From G965219965 sp965219965 (GTDB lineage Bacteria; Pseudomonadota; Alphaproteobacteria; RS24): a stretch of 64,000 nt of DNA. The stretch lies in the NCBI GenBank assembly GCA_965219965.1, contig OZ244796.1, positions 1,054,001 through 1,118,000 of the forward strand. The letters run 5' to 3'. Of this stretch, positions 9,050 to 17,862 are shown in pieces. The notes under the pieces are model-generated. The model worked only from the letters and a program-made list of their open reading frames with translations, was not told the DNA's origin and ran no database searches. Both the position numbers and the translations under genes were made by a program. The first letter of the stretch is position 1. Each line of letters opens with the position of its first letter.

Positions 9050-9634
9050 CTAAAAGCCCGCTTCAGTGTGGCGCGTATCCACCGCTTTGGCCAAAGCGCG
9101 GGTTTTCTCGCGGGAACTAGAAGAAGAGCCGAAGAAATAGGCAATCACTTGGTCAGCTTTGGCCGAAACATAGCCTATCAGTGTGCCGATAAGGGTCAGT
9201 GCGTCGGCTTGCACGCCGCGCAACCCGCCCTGTAGCACAAATGCTACGGTGATGAAAAAACCGAATAAAACCGCCCCGCCCAAAATTTGCGGCATAATAT
9301 CGCCCGTCATAATTTGCCGATTGCGGGCATCGGCACGGTCGCCGCTGGCGAGTTTTTCCAAATCAATATCCAGCGTCCGCATTTTCACGGCAAATTGGCG
9401 GTCGGCTTTTTTCAAAGCCAGCAGGCGGGCTTGGCTTTCCTCCGGCGGGGCGTTGAGAACCTCTAACAGCCTCTGGCCGAGCTGTGGCATATCTATTTTT
9501 TCATCGCGCTCGGCGGGCGGGAGCAAAATCTCGCCCAATGTTTTCACCGCCAGCCCCACCATAGGACCGCCCATCGCCGCTGAAAGGCTGGGTGCGATGT
9601 TTTTGAGTATGATTTTCCAGTCCGTATCCTTCAT
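9050..9634 (-). CDS. Holin-like membrane protein (3-TM phage/GTA-release holin type)
   Basis: 194 residues. A Gly/Ala-rich N-terminal hydrophobic segment (IAPSLSAAMGGPMVGLAVKT) is followed by a charged helix ending RTLDIDLEKLASGDRADARN, then two TM helices (about 115-135 and 140-160) and an IIAYFFGSSSSS-like tail of the type seen in phage and gene-transfer-agent holins. Such proteins make lesions in the inner membrane or support release. No other phage gene is near, so it may be a domesticated copy. Start 9634 has a GGGGAGG Shine-Dalgarno 6 bases upstream. It lies 85 bases ahead of the pilMN gene on the same strand. Confidence 0.65.
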   Translation of the reverse strand: MKDTDWKIILKNIAPSLSAAMGGPMVGLAVKTLGEILLPPAERDEKIDMPQLGQRLLEVLNAPPEESQARLLALKKADRQFAVKMRTLDIDLEKLASGDRADARNRQIMTGDIMPQILGGAVLFGFFITVAFVLQGGLRGVQADALTLIGTLIGYVSAKADQVIAYFFGSSSSSREKTRALAKAVDTRHTEAGF

Positions 9635-9875
9635 ATTTGGCCTCCCCAAGCCTCATTGGCGAGCGCAAGGGGGGCGCAAAGCAAGCGAATCACCTGCCCA
9701 TTTAAGCCCCGTTTTGCCCCCTTTTTACCCTTTTGAGCAGTATGGCACGAGGCGCGGCAAGGGGCATAAGTTATTGATTTTGCTTATATAACGCACAAAT
9801 AGGGGGGTAAACTTGACCTTTTGAGCGAATTGCCGCAGGGTTGGGGCGATAATAATTCAACTGGAGGGTTTACTA

Positions 9876-10103
9876 ATGTTGAATCAAGCAAAATCATTTC
9901 TACGTGAAGTGATAGATTTGGGTCTGCTCCTGATAGCGGTTGCTGTCATCGCGCAGATTATTTTCGGACAAGTTGTTCCATTTTTAGGTGGTGATATTGT
10001 TGGCAATATTATCAACATCATCCAACAGCTGGGTGATGGCGGGCTGGTTGGCCTGATTGCCGTTGGTATCATCCTATGGGTTATCAATAAGCGCAGTAGC
10101 TAA
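9876..10103 (+). CDS. Small two-helix membrane protein of unknown function
   Basis: 75 residues, not recognised. An amphipathic start (MLNQAKSFLREVIDL) leads into a first TM helix (about 15-38) and a second (about 53-70), with a basic NKRSS tail. A GGAGGG Shine-Dalgarno lies 7 bases before ATG, and a strong intrinsic terminator follows 28 bases after the stop, so it looks like a well-expressed single-gene unit. A TTGACC element sits near 9813 without a clear -10 partner. The size and helix spacing recall VirB2/TrbC-like or other short pilin-like proteins, but there is no signal peptide and I do not assign a function. Confidence 0.7.
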   Translation: MLNQAKSFLREVIDLGLLLIAVAVIAQIIFGQVVPFLGGDIVGNIINIIQQLGDGGLVGLIAVGIILWVINKRSS

Positions 10104-10130
10104 TCGCTTCAACGCTTAAAACAACATCAA

Positions 10131-10161
10131 ACCCCCATCCCTAACCGGATGGGGGTTTTTT
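10131..10161 (+). terminator. Rho-independent terminator
   Basis: A perfect 10-bp stem (ACCCCCATCC with GGATGGGGGT), a 6-base loop CTAACC and a run of six T. It ends the small membrane protein transcript. Confidence 0.92.
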
Positions 10162-10237
10162 GCTGGGCAAGGGTATGAGTTGAGTTGAAATTGCCCCAAA
10201 TCTACTTATAATCGGAATCAGAGATGGAGAAATGCGA

Positions 10238-10549
10238 ATGGACGAAAAACACTTCACTGCCTTCCTGCTTCAATTAGCAGATAGAGTAAAAGAAGAAACT
10301 GGCGGAAAATATAACCCGACGGCTTTTCGGAATATGTTATACGATAAAGGCGGAGTTATGACAGCGCAGAAACTCATTAATGATAAAAAACCAAGCGATG
10401 GCTATACTAAACTCTGGGAATTAGGGCGTCTTGATTTAACTGTTGAAGCACAGGTTTTGGAAAATGAAGAATGTCATAACCTTTTCACGGAAGATAACCT
10501 TAATGCCTGCAAAAAACGGCTAAAAGAATACGAATATTTCAAGAAATAA
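10238..10549 (+). CDS. Conserved hypothetical protein, 103 residues
   Basis: A soluble, charged protein. I recognise the pattern YNPTAFRNMLYDKGGVMTAQ, then GYTKLWELGRLDLTVEAQVL and a closing LFTEDNLNACKKRL. This small domain occurs widely in bacteria, alone or at the end of nuclease/restriction-type proteins, with no function known to me. Two in-frame ATGs exist (10232, 10238); the GGAG at 10226-10229 fits the second. It lies alone between the terminator and a hairpin element; codon use looks a little more A+T-rich than its neighbours, which could mean acquisition. Confidence 0.7.
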   Translation: MDEKHFTAFLLQLADRVKEETGGKYNPTAFRNMLYDKGGVMTAQKLINDKKPSDGYTKLWELGRLDLTVEAQVLENEECHNLFTEDNLNACKKRLKEYEYFKK

Positions 10550-10600
10550 TATCCTTTGTCTCTCTAATAGACTGAGGAATAGCCCCCCCCCAAAAGCAAC

Positions 10601-10648
10601 GTTCCGGCTGCATAATTTTGCAAAGCAAAAATAGAGGCGAACCGGAAC
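10601..10648. repeat. Nested inverted repeat (structured intergenic element)
   Basis: Outer arms GTTCCGG (10601-10607) and CCGGAAC (10642-10648) enclose an inner hairpin TTTTGC-AAA-GCAAAA (10616-10630). A run of nine C lies just upstream (10583-10591). There is no T-tract in either direction, so it is not a clear terminator. It could be a REP-like or small-RNA element. Confidence 0.4.
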
Positions 10649-10719
10649 TACGCTATGAATGTAAGTTTTATTTGTAAAATAGTCAAGAAAAGCCCGCAGG
10701 GGCAAGGCTTTAGGCGCGG

Positions 10720-10881
10720 CTAAGCATCGCCTATGTCGCGCTTGGCGGGCGGCTTATCCTGCCGCCTATCCCCAAACATATAGGTCACACGGCCTTGGGT
10801 TGGGCGGCCTTCAACAAAATCCAGCACCTCTTCCAAGCCCTCGTGGATTTCCTTTGCGATATTGCGTTTTTTACCCGTCAT
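10720..10881 (-). CDS. Short antitoxin-like protein (possible truncated HTH antitoxin)
   Basis: 53 residues: MTGKKRNIAKEIHEGLEEVL and a charged tail ending in KRDIGDA. The first 30 residues resemble the lead segment of HigA/RelB-type antitoxins (KKRNIGQEI.EGL), but the helix-turn-helix that should follow is missing, so this may be a remnant or a stand-alone short form. ATG 10881 lies 8 bases after a GGAG; an ATG two codons upstream is too close to it. No partner toxin is visible. It sits 84 bases downstream of the broken TonB receptor gene. Confidence 0.45.
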   Translation of the reverse strand: MTGKKRNIAKEIHEGLEEVLDFVEGRPTQGRVTYMFGDRRQDKPPAKRDIGDA

Positions 10882-10964
10882 TTCCATCTCTCCAAAAAAA
10901 ACAGCCTGCCGAATGGGAGGGGGCAGGCTGTCTCTTAACGCATACGGCTTATCGCCGCGAGCAA

Positions 10965-13368
10965 CTAGAAGTTGGTTTTGAAATTCAGCCCAAGCTGGCG
11001 TTCGCCATAATTGCCGATACGGCAAGAATAGTTAAATCCGCCCACTGGCCCGTCTTGAAGACCAGAGCAGTGGAATTCCTCCGTCAGATTTCTGCCAAAC
11101 AGGCGCACAGAATGTTGCAAATCCGTGCCAAAGGCGTAAGTCACATCGGCGTTCACATAATCCTGCGAGGGCGCGATGCCACGGGCAGAATCATCTTGCG
11201 TGAATGTATAGTAATAATCCGACGCATGCCGCCAAGAAGCCGTGAAGCTCATCTCGCCGCTTGCGACGGGCGTTGTATAAGTCGCCGTCAAATTAGAGGT
11301 GAAATCCGCCGTATTGGTCACTTCATCGCCAACATCAACGGCTGAAAGCGGCGGGATACCAGCGGTATTCGTCACCTCTGTATCCACCAGCCCAACCGCC
11401 GCCGAAATATACCAACGATCATTAGGCGCGTATTGAACTTCCAATTCCAAGCCCGTTAGCTCGGTTTCAGGCACATTCAGCAAAGCTGGCACATTGCCCT
11501 GTTGCGGGGTCGCGGATAATGTCAAAAAGCTGCAAATCTTCCCATTCATATAGGAATACTGCGCCATTGATTTGCACACGGTCGTCCGCCAGTTGCGATT
11601 TCACGCCAATTTCATAAGCCGTCAGGAATTCTGGGCCAATGGGCAATTCGCCTGTGGCCAGCGGACGGTTATCATACGCCCCGCCCTTAAAGCCTTCTGA
11701 AATGCTGGCATAAAGCAATGTGTCATTAACCGTGCTGTAATCGGCGCCGATTTTCCAGCCAAATTCCTCAAGCTCCTGCACGGGGTTTTGCGTGGTTCTT
11801 TGGCCATTTTGCCTGAAACCCTCGCACCCATTGGCACGCACATCACGTGTGAAGACGCGGACATTATTAACATTGGGCGCGAAAACGCAAATCGTTCTGG
11901 CCCAATCGCCTTCCAGCTTGTCATCGGTAAAGCGCAAGCCGCCTGTGAGGTTCAGCGCATCATGGAGTTGATAATCCACCTGCCCGTAAATAGAGCGATT
12001 GGTGTAGTCACTATCAATATCAATGCCCGGCACAACGCCGCGACCGCCAGCCGCGCCGCCATTACGCACCCAAGTATCTTGCTTAGAGTCTTCGGTAGAA
12101 TAATAAAGCCCGACCAACCAGCGCAAATCATCTGAATTGGTGGAGGTAAGCCGCGCTTCTAACTGCATCACGTCCCATTCACCATCTTGGACAACGCCAA
12201 ATCCAGTGAGGTCGGCAATGTTCACGCCCAAAGTTTCGGTTTCGTCATAAGACGCTAAAATGGTTAAATCGGCCAAGCCGTCAAGGCTATGGGTGAGGTT
12301 CGCCCGCACGCCGCGCCATTCGGCTTCATATCCCGCTTCGGGGTGGACATAAGTTTTGCCAAAATCGGTTGAATAGTTAATCAGACGGGTAAAAGCCCCT
12401 GCATTCGGGTCGGGATTGACAATCACCATGCCCGTGCCAGCGTTAAACTGCTCGGTCAGATAGGTGCTGCCTGCCACTTCGGCTTCGGTCACACGGACAT
12501 AGGCATTGCTCCGTGCGGCAGAATTTTCAGCCGCCATTGTAGATAGGGTTGGGTCAGGCGTGCCGTCCGCTGTGCGGTTGCCGCGATAAGCATAGCCTGT
12601 ATCTTCGCCTTCCGTATCGCCGTAAGACACGCCGATATTCAAGCTGGTGACGGGTGAAATATCAAATTGCAAATTGACCCGTGCGCCATTGCGGTCATAA
12701 GCACCGCCTGTGTCTTTGCCAGTTACGACATCTTCCCACAAGCCGTCAAAGCTATCGGTCATGCCTGAAACACGTATGGCGAATTTATCGCTTACGCCAA
12801 AGCCGACCGCGCCTTCAAATTTGGCTAGCCCACCTTCGCCTGCGGTGGCTGAAGCATAGCCGCTTTTACCTTCGCTTGGATCGGCTTTCTTTGTATGCCA
12901 GAGAACCGCGCCACCTGTTGTGTTGCGGCCATAAAGAGTGTTTTGCGGGCCGCGCAGCACTTCCACCCTATCCATATCAAATACGCTAATGGAGTTAATG
13001 AAAGGCGAAACAACCGACACATCATCTATATATGTGCCAACTGATTGCTGGCCTGAAATATGGAAATTATCCGTGCCGACACCACGAATGGAGACGCCGG
13101 AATTATAAGCCGAACGGACATTAGAACCCAAATTAGGGAACGCATCAATAATATCATCCGTATCGGATATGCCCATGCTTTCCAGCCCTGAACCATCAAG
13201 CGCGTTAATCGCAATGGGAACATCATTGATAGACTCGGCGCGTTTTTGCGCGGTCACAACAATTTCATCAATTTGGGCAAAAGCAGACGGCATCGCCATA
13301 GCCACGCCAATCAGTGCAAAAGCCGTAAGACTTAAAACTTTTTTCATTTTCATAATTAACCCCTTCAT
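10965..13368 (-). pseudogene. TonB-dependent outer-membrane receptor, interrupted by one frameshift
   Basis: About 800 residues in two frames. An AGGAGG Shine-Dalgarno precedes ATG 13368; a signal peptide ending PSAFAQ, a TonB-box-like IDEIVVTAQKR, a plug domain (SVGTYIDDVSV, VEVLRGPQNTLYGRNTTGGA) and a beta-barrel follow. Near 11500 the frame shifts by one base: the first part stops at 11467, while the second continues from NVPALLNVPETELTGLELE to the typical terminal Phe at 10965. Removing one base in the GGG/CAA stretch would restore one protein. Such receptors import ligands with TonB energy; the substrate is unknown but could be an aromatic or sulfated compound, given the neighbours. It is either a recent pseudogene or a sequencing error. 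Confidence 0.85.
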
Positions 13369-13500
13369 GGTTAACGCCTCCTCAAATTTATCCTCAAATT
13401 TTATCAATTCCCGTTCGGCAAATTCTGCGCGAACGCCACCGAAATGCCAATGAGAGGCATCTTTAACATTGAAAATGCTACAAAATACGCCTTTTTTGGC

Positions 13501-13517
13501 AGTGAATTATCTTCACT
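13501..13517. promoter_or_regulatory. Dyad AGTGAA-N5-TTCACT, candidate operator
   Basis: A perfect 6-bp inverted repeat with a 5-base spacer in the 279-base gap between the divergent TonB-receptor and MBL genes. A second dyad, TTGAC-N12-GTCAA, lies at 13559-13580 in the same gap. Size and position suit a repressor or LysR-type site. Otherwise I see nothing in this gap. Confidence 0.35.
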
Positions 13518-13647
13518 TTTGGCAATATTTTTTCCATCGCTCTTCCCATTATGGGCTGTTGACTATAAGCTATTTGTCAAATGCGTTGCTCAATCGGGCT
13601 TCCAGCCTTGCTTTTGAGCGGAAACCAGCAGAAATAAGAGAATCGCC

Positions 13648-15074
13648 ATGAAAAAGATATTTTTAAGCACATTGTGCCTTTGCGCCCTTGCGGTGTTGTC
13701 ATCCGCCCCGCCCGTTTCGCAGGCGCAAGCCCAGCCGTCCAAACCTTTAGATAAGGTGGATTATGGCACATTGATAAAAACCCCCTCGCCCGCCACGCGG
13801 GAGCTGGTCAATATGGACCCTGAGCTAGACGAGGCTTTGATACAAGTCGCCGATAATGTGCATGTTGCGGTTGGTTATGCGGCGGCGGTGTTTGCGTTTA
13901 TTGAAGGCGATGATGGGATTATTCTCATAGATGGCGGGCAAATGGTCAGCCGTTCCAAAGACGCGCTGCGGGCTTATCGCAAAATTTCTAACAAACCCAT
14001 TAAGGCGATTATTTTCACCCATAGCCATGGCGACCACCTCAATGGCGCGTCGGCCTTTTTTGATGCCGATAATCCGCCAGAGGTTTGGGCGCGGGATAAT
14101 TTCGGGGCGGAAACCATTGCCTTTCGTTCATCGGGCATTAGCATCAATCACGCACGCGGGGTGAAACAAGCGGGTTTCAAATTGCCGCCCGCCCAGCGCA
14201 TTAATAATGGTGTTGCGCCTGCTGTTTATCCTAAAAAAGATACATTCAATCCAGCGGCTGTGGTTAAGCCGACCACAATTCATCAACACGCCTACCGATA
14301 TTGAAATAAGCGGCATTAAATTGCGCCTCGCCCCTGCGACAGGCGAAACAGCGGACCAGATTTATATTTATTACCAAGATAAAGACGTTTTATTTGCGGG
14401 CGATAATTTTTATCAAAGCTGGCCGAATCTTTATGCCATTCGCGGCACGCCCTATCGTGATGTGCAGAGCATGGGCGCGGACGATGGAAAATTTGCGCCA
14501 AATTGGGGCGGCGGTTCTGGTTGGTGGGCATACGCGCCCCATTATCGGCAAGAAAAATGTGGATATGGCCTTAGCCACTTACCGCGATGGTATTTTGCAT
14601 ATTTTCAACAAAACCATTGAGGGCATCAATAAAGGGCTGACCCCTGACGAATTGGTGGATTATGCCAAGCTCCCGCCCAAATTGGCCAATGCGCGGGTTT
14701 TGCGCCCCTATTACGGCAATCCCGATTGGGCGATACGGGCGATTTTTAACGGCTATTTGGGCTGGTATGACGGCAATCCGACCAATCTTTTCCCCCTCAG
14801 CCCCAAAGCCGAAGCCAAGCGCATGGTTCAATTAGCGGGCGGCAAAAAGGCTTTTGTTAAAAATATGATACGCGCCCATAAGGCCAAAGATGACCAATGG
14901 GCGGCGCAGCTGGCCGATTATCTTTTGCAGCTTGAGCCAAATCATAAACTGGCCATGCGGGTTAAAGCCAATGCGCTGACACGGCTGGCGGAAAAATCTG
15001 TTACCACAACGGCGCGGAATTATTATTTAACGGTCGCGCAGGAATTGCGGAAAAAAGCAGACGGAAAAAATTAA
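13648..15074 (+). pseudogene. Alkylsulfatase-like metallo-beta-lactamase fold hydrolase, interrupted by two frameshifts
   Basis: About 475 residues across three frames. A signal peptide (residues 1-28, ending SQAQAQ) is followed by the MBL zinc motif THSHGDHLNG, then ETADQIYIYYQDKDVLFAGD, a GGHTRPI segment and an alkylsulfatase-type dimerisation region (YLGWYDGNPTNLFPL), with a helical C-terminus. This is the layout of SdsA1-like alkyl/aryl sulfatases, though shorter, and the substrate is open. Shifts occur near 14272-14283 and 14468-14475; each is repaired by removing one A. The secreted hydrolase stands back to back with a TonB receptor that is also broken. It ends 4 bases into the convergent LysR gene. 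Confidence 0.8.
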
Positions 15075-16348
15075 TTGGCGACAAAATGCGTTGCCCAATC
15101 TTGGTTACTCACCATAATGCCTTGTTGAATTTCGTCTAATGTTTCGCGCAAGCACGTAATGAAAAAATCAATTCTTTTAGATGGCGGGGCTTGTGCGCGC
15201 AAAGTCAGGCCAAGCGGCCAATCATTATCGGTTAATTCAAAGGGCAGGATTTTCAGCAATCCCAAACTCTGCTCATAGCTGGTTTGATATTTCGTGCCTA
15301 TCATAATCGCTTCGCTTGACATTAAAATCCCGCGCAATGTGGTGACAGAGCCAGACTCAACCCAAACCTTGCCGACATGAATCCCCGATTGGTTCACGCT
15401 ATTTTCAAACATTTCCCGTGACGGCGTTCCCGATACGGGCAAGGCCCAAGTCACATCATTAAAATCATTTTTGGATAAATTATTTTTCTTCGCCAAAGAA
15501 TGATTAGTGCCTGTAACCATAACAATTTTATCTTCGGCCAGCACTTCGGCTCTTAACCCATCTGTATTTGACCCCGACCGCGTGCCGCCAATAATCACTT
15601 CCAAATCGCCATTGAGCAAATCTTTTTCCATTTGCGTATAGGGGCGCGAGTCAATATGCACAGTGATTTCAGGGTGCGAGGCGGCCAGCTTGGCCAGTGC
15701 CACGGGCAGAACATAAGTATTCATTGACGGCAGGCTGCCAATTCTAATCACCCCATCATGCTGGCCGTGAATGGTTTTAATATCATCTTGCAAGTGCCGA
15801 ATTTGCGACAGCACCAGCTTGACCTGCTGGCATAGCAATTCGCCAAATTCCACAGGTATCACCCGCCCATTGGGCAGGCGCGCAAAAAGCGGCAAGTCTA
15901 GCTGTTGTTCAAGGTCGTGGACGGATTTATAAATGGCCGAGCTGGATATATGGCCCAGTCTGGCCGCTTCTTCAACGCTTTCTGTATCGGTCAGCAGAGC
16001 CAGCTGTTTGAGCCTTTTGGCGGCAATATCCATTGTAAAAAGCGGTATGGTTTTTATCGGCTGTGGGCGTTTATGGGCAAGCTGGTAAGATTGCGCGAGG
16101 CGCGTAAAAATATCGTAAATAATATTGGCACGGCTTAAAATAACCTTGCCCTCTTTTGTGGCGACATAGCCGGATGGCGATTTGGTGAAAATCAACACAC
16201 CCAGCTGTTTTTCTAAATCGGATAGAGATTTGCTGACCGCCGTGCGCGAACGCGACAATAAATGCGCCGCCCGCGATATGTTCCGCGCTTCGGCGACATA
16301 AATAATGGCCTTGAGATGGCGAATACTAATTGCATATTGATCGTCCAT
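15071..16348 (-). CDS. LysR-type regulator with two tandem N-terminal winged-helix domains
   Basis: 425 residues, versus about 300 for a usual LysR protein. The first HTH (about 8-70, HLKAIIYVAEARNISRAA, then AVSKSLSDLEKQLGV) is followed by a second (about 110-175, ESVEEAARLGHISSSAIYKS, then HDLEQQLDLPLFARLPNG). The effector domain starts at about 200 with VIRIGSLPSM. It probably controls the aromatic genes just upstream (ligAB, ALDH, GSTs), since it follows them on the same strand. ATG 16348 is the likely start; an upstream GTG at 16384 is possible. A second regulator of this kind lies at 30009-31157. Confidence 0.85.
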   Translation of the reverse strand: MDDQYAISIRHLKAIIYVAEARNISRAAHLLSRSRTAVSKSLSDLEKQLGVLIFTKSPSGYVATKEGKVILSRANIIYDIFTRLAQSYQLAHKRPQPIKTIPLFTMDIAAKRLKQLALLTDTESVEEAARLGHISSSAIYKSVHDLEQQLDLPLFARLPNGRVIPVEFGELLCQQVKLVLSQIRHLQDDIKTIHGQHDGVIRIGSLPSMNTYVLPVALAKLAASHPEITVHIDSRPYTQMEKDLLNGDLEVIIGGTRSGSNTDGLRAEVLAEDKIVMVTGTNHSLAKKNNLSKNDFNDVTWALPVSGTPSREMFENSVNQSGIHVGKVWVESGSVTTLRGILMSSEAIMIGTKYQTSYEQSLGLLKILPFELTDNDWPLGLTLRAQAPPSKRIDFFITCLRETLDEIQQGIMVSNQDWATHFVAN

Positions 16349-16438
16349 GCCTTGATTGTAGCTTTTAAGGTTTCCATAAGCCACCCTAATTATTATCGGC
16401 TAATGTGGACAAGATGAGCAAGGCTTTACAACGGCACT

Positions 16439-17860
16439 TTACAACTGCACCGTCACCCATTTCAGCTCGGTCATCGCTTCAAGGTCGGCATCTGTGCCTT
16501 CGCGCCCGACGCCGCTTTCACCATTGCCGCCAAAGGGAACATGGGGTTCATCTTGCAAAGTCGGGCCATTAATATGGCACATGCCCGCGCCGATATTTTG
16601 CGCAAAATGCAGAGCCTTGTTAATATCCTTCGTAAATATCGCCGAGGCCAAGCCGTAAGGCGTATCATTGGCTTTCTCCAGCCCTTCCTCATAGGAATCC
16701 ACCGCATAAAGCGCGGCGACTGGGCCAAATGTTTCTTCCTTGCAGACAATCATTTCTTCCGTCACGTCCGCCAGCACGGTTGGCTGACAGCGATTGCCTT
16801 CCCATGCGCCGCCTGTGAGCAATTTCGCGCCCTTTTTCACCGCATCTTCAATATGCTCGCGCACCCGATTGCGTTGACGGTCGGAAATAATGGGGCCAAT
16901 AATGGTTTTCGGGTCGCGCAAATCGCCCATGCCGAGCTTAGAAGAAATTTCCGCAAATTTTTTCGCAAAAGCGTCAAATATCTCGCGCTCAATATAAAAG
17001 CGGCTAGAGCCGATACAGGCTTGGCCGGAATTCATAAAAATAGATTTCACCGCAATGGGAACGACTTTTTCCAAATCGGCATCTTTCAAAATCAGGCTGG
17101 GGCTTTTGCCGCCAAGTTCCAGCGTCACGGGCGTTTTATTTTTCGCACACAGTTCATTAATATGCTGGCCGACCACTGAAGACCCTGTGAATGTCAAAAA
17201 ATCAACATCTTCATGGCCAACAAGGGTGTCGCCAATATCATGGCCAAAGCCCGTCACCAAATTAAACGCACCTGCGGGGATACCCGCCTTTTCATAAATA
17301 TCCGCAACAATAACGGCGATTTTAGGCGCGGGTGATGGCGGGTGTAGCACCACCGTATTGCCCACTGCCAGCGCATTCGCCGTTAGCCGCGTGGCCTTAA
17401 TAAAGGGAACGTTAAACGGCGTAATGGCCGCCACCACCCCGCGTGGACTGCGAATAGACATAGATAATTTATTCGGGTCATCGCTGGGAATGGTTTCCCC
17501 GCGCACTTGGCGTGCCAGCCCGGCCGCCGCACGGGTCATGGACACGCCTTTTTCAAATTCAAATATGGCCTTGGGCATGGGCGAGCCAATTTCATCAATG
17601 AGGCAATCTAAAATTTCTTCCTTGCGTTGCTCCATCATCTCGGCGGCTTTGAGCAACCATGCTTCGCGCTGTTTGGGCGTGGTTGCCTTAAAGGCGGGGA
17701 AAGCCGCTTTGGCGGCGGCCACCGCGTCACGCATATCGTCTTTTGTGCCGCGTGCGGCGAGCGCGTAAAGGCTGTCATCTAGCGGGTTTAGCACTTCAAA
17801 TGTTTGTTTATCTGATGCGTCGCGCCATTCGCCGCCGATAAATAATTTCATGGCTTCCAT
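16439..17860 (-). CDS. Aromatic aldehyde dehydrogenase (vanillin/salicylaldehyde dehydrogenase type)
   Basis: 473 residues, full length. NAD site FTGSSVVGQHI, general base in ELGGKSPSLIL and nucleophile Cys in NSGQACIGSSRF are present. The C-terminus, MCHINGPTLQDEPHVPFGG then TELKWVTVQL, follows the pattern of vanillin, benzaldehyde and salicylaldehyde dehydrogenases rather than of general aldehyde dehydrogenases. It would oxidise an aromatic aldehyde to the acid feeding protocatechuate cleavage; the ring-cleavage aldehyde is instead handled by LigC. It begins 2 bases after the ligB stop with a GGGAGG Shine-Dalgarno inside the ligB end. The exact substrate is not decidable. Confidence 0.85.
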   Translation of the reverse strand: MEAMKLFIGGEWRDASDKQTFEVLNPLDDSLYALAARGTKDDMRDAVAAAKAAFPAFKATTPKQREAWLLKAAEMMEQRKEEILDCLIDEIGSPMPKAIFEFEKGVSMTRAAAGLARQVRGETIPSDDPNKLSMSIRSPRGVVAAITPFNVPFIKATRLTANALAVGNTVVLHPPSPAPKIAVIVADIYEKAGIPAGAFNLVTGFGHDIGDTLVGHEDVDFLTFTGSSVVGQHINELCAKNKTPVTLELGGKSPSLILKDADLEKVVPIAVKSIFMNSGQACIGSSRFYIEREIFDAFAKKFAEISSKLGMGDLRDPKTIIGPIISDRQRNRVREHIEDAVKKGAKLLTGGAWEGNRCQPTVLADVTEEMIVCKEETFGPVAALYAVDSYEEGLEKANDTPYGLASAIFTKDINKALHFAQNIGAGMCHINGPTLQDEPHVPFGGNGESGVGREGTDADLEAMTELKWVTVQL

Positions 17861-17862
17861 AA

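Noticed and set aside
9050..10549. A prophage
   Set aside because: Only a holin-like gene is present; no capsid, tail, terminase, integrase or att repeat was found.
10965..11579. A separate gene for the TonB-barrel C-terminus
   Set aside because: It has no ribosome site or signal peptide and continues the upstream receptor in another frame, so it is part of one frameshifted gene.
14394..15074. An independent dimerisation-domain protein
   Set aside because: It continues the MBL hydrolase after a second frameshift; its first 30 residues are out-of-frame translation.
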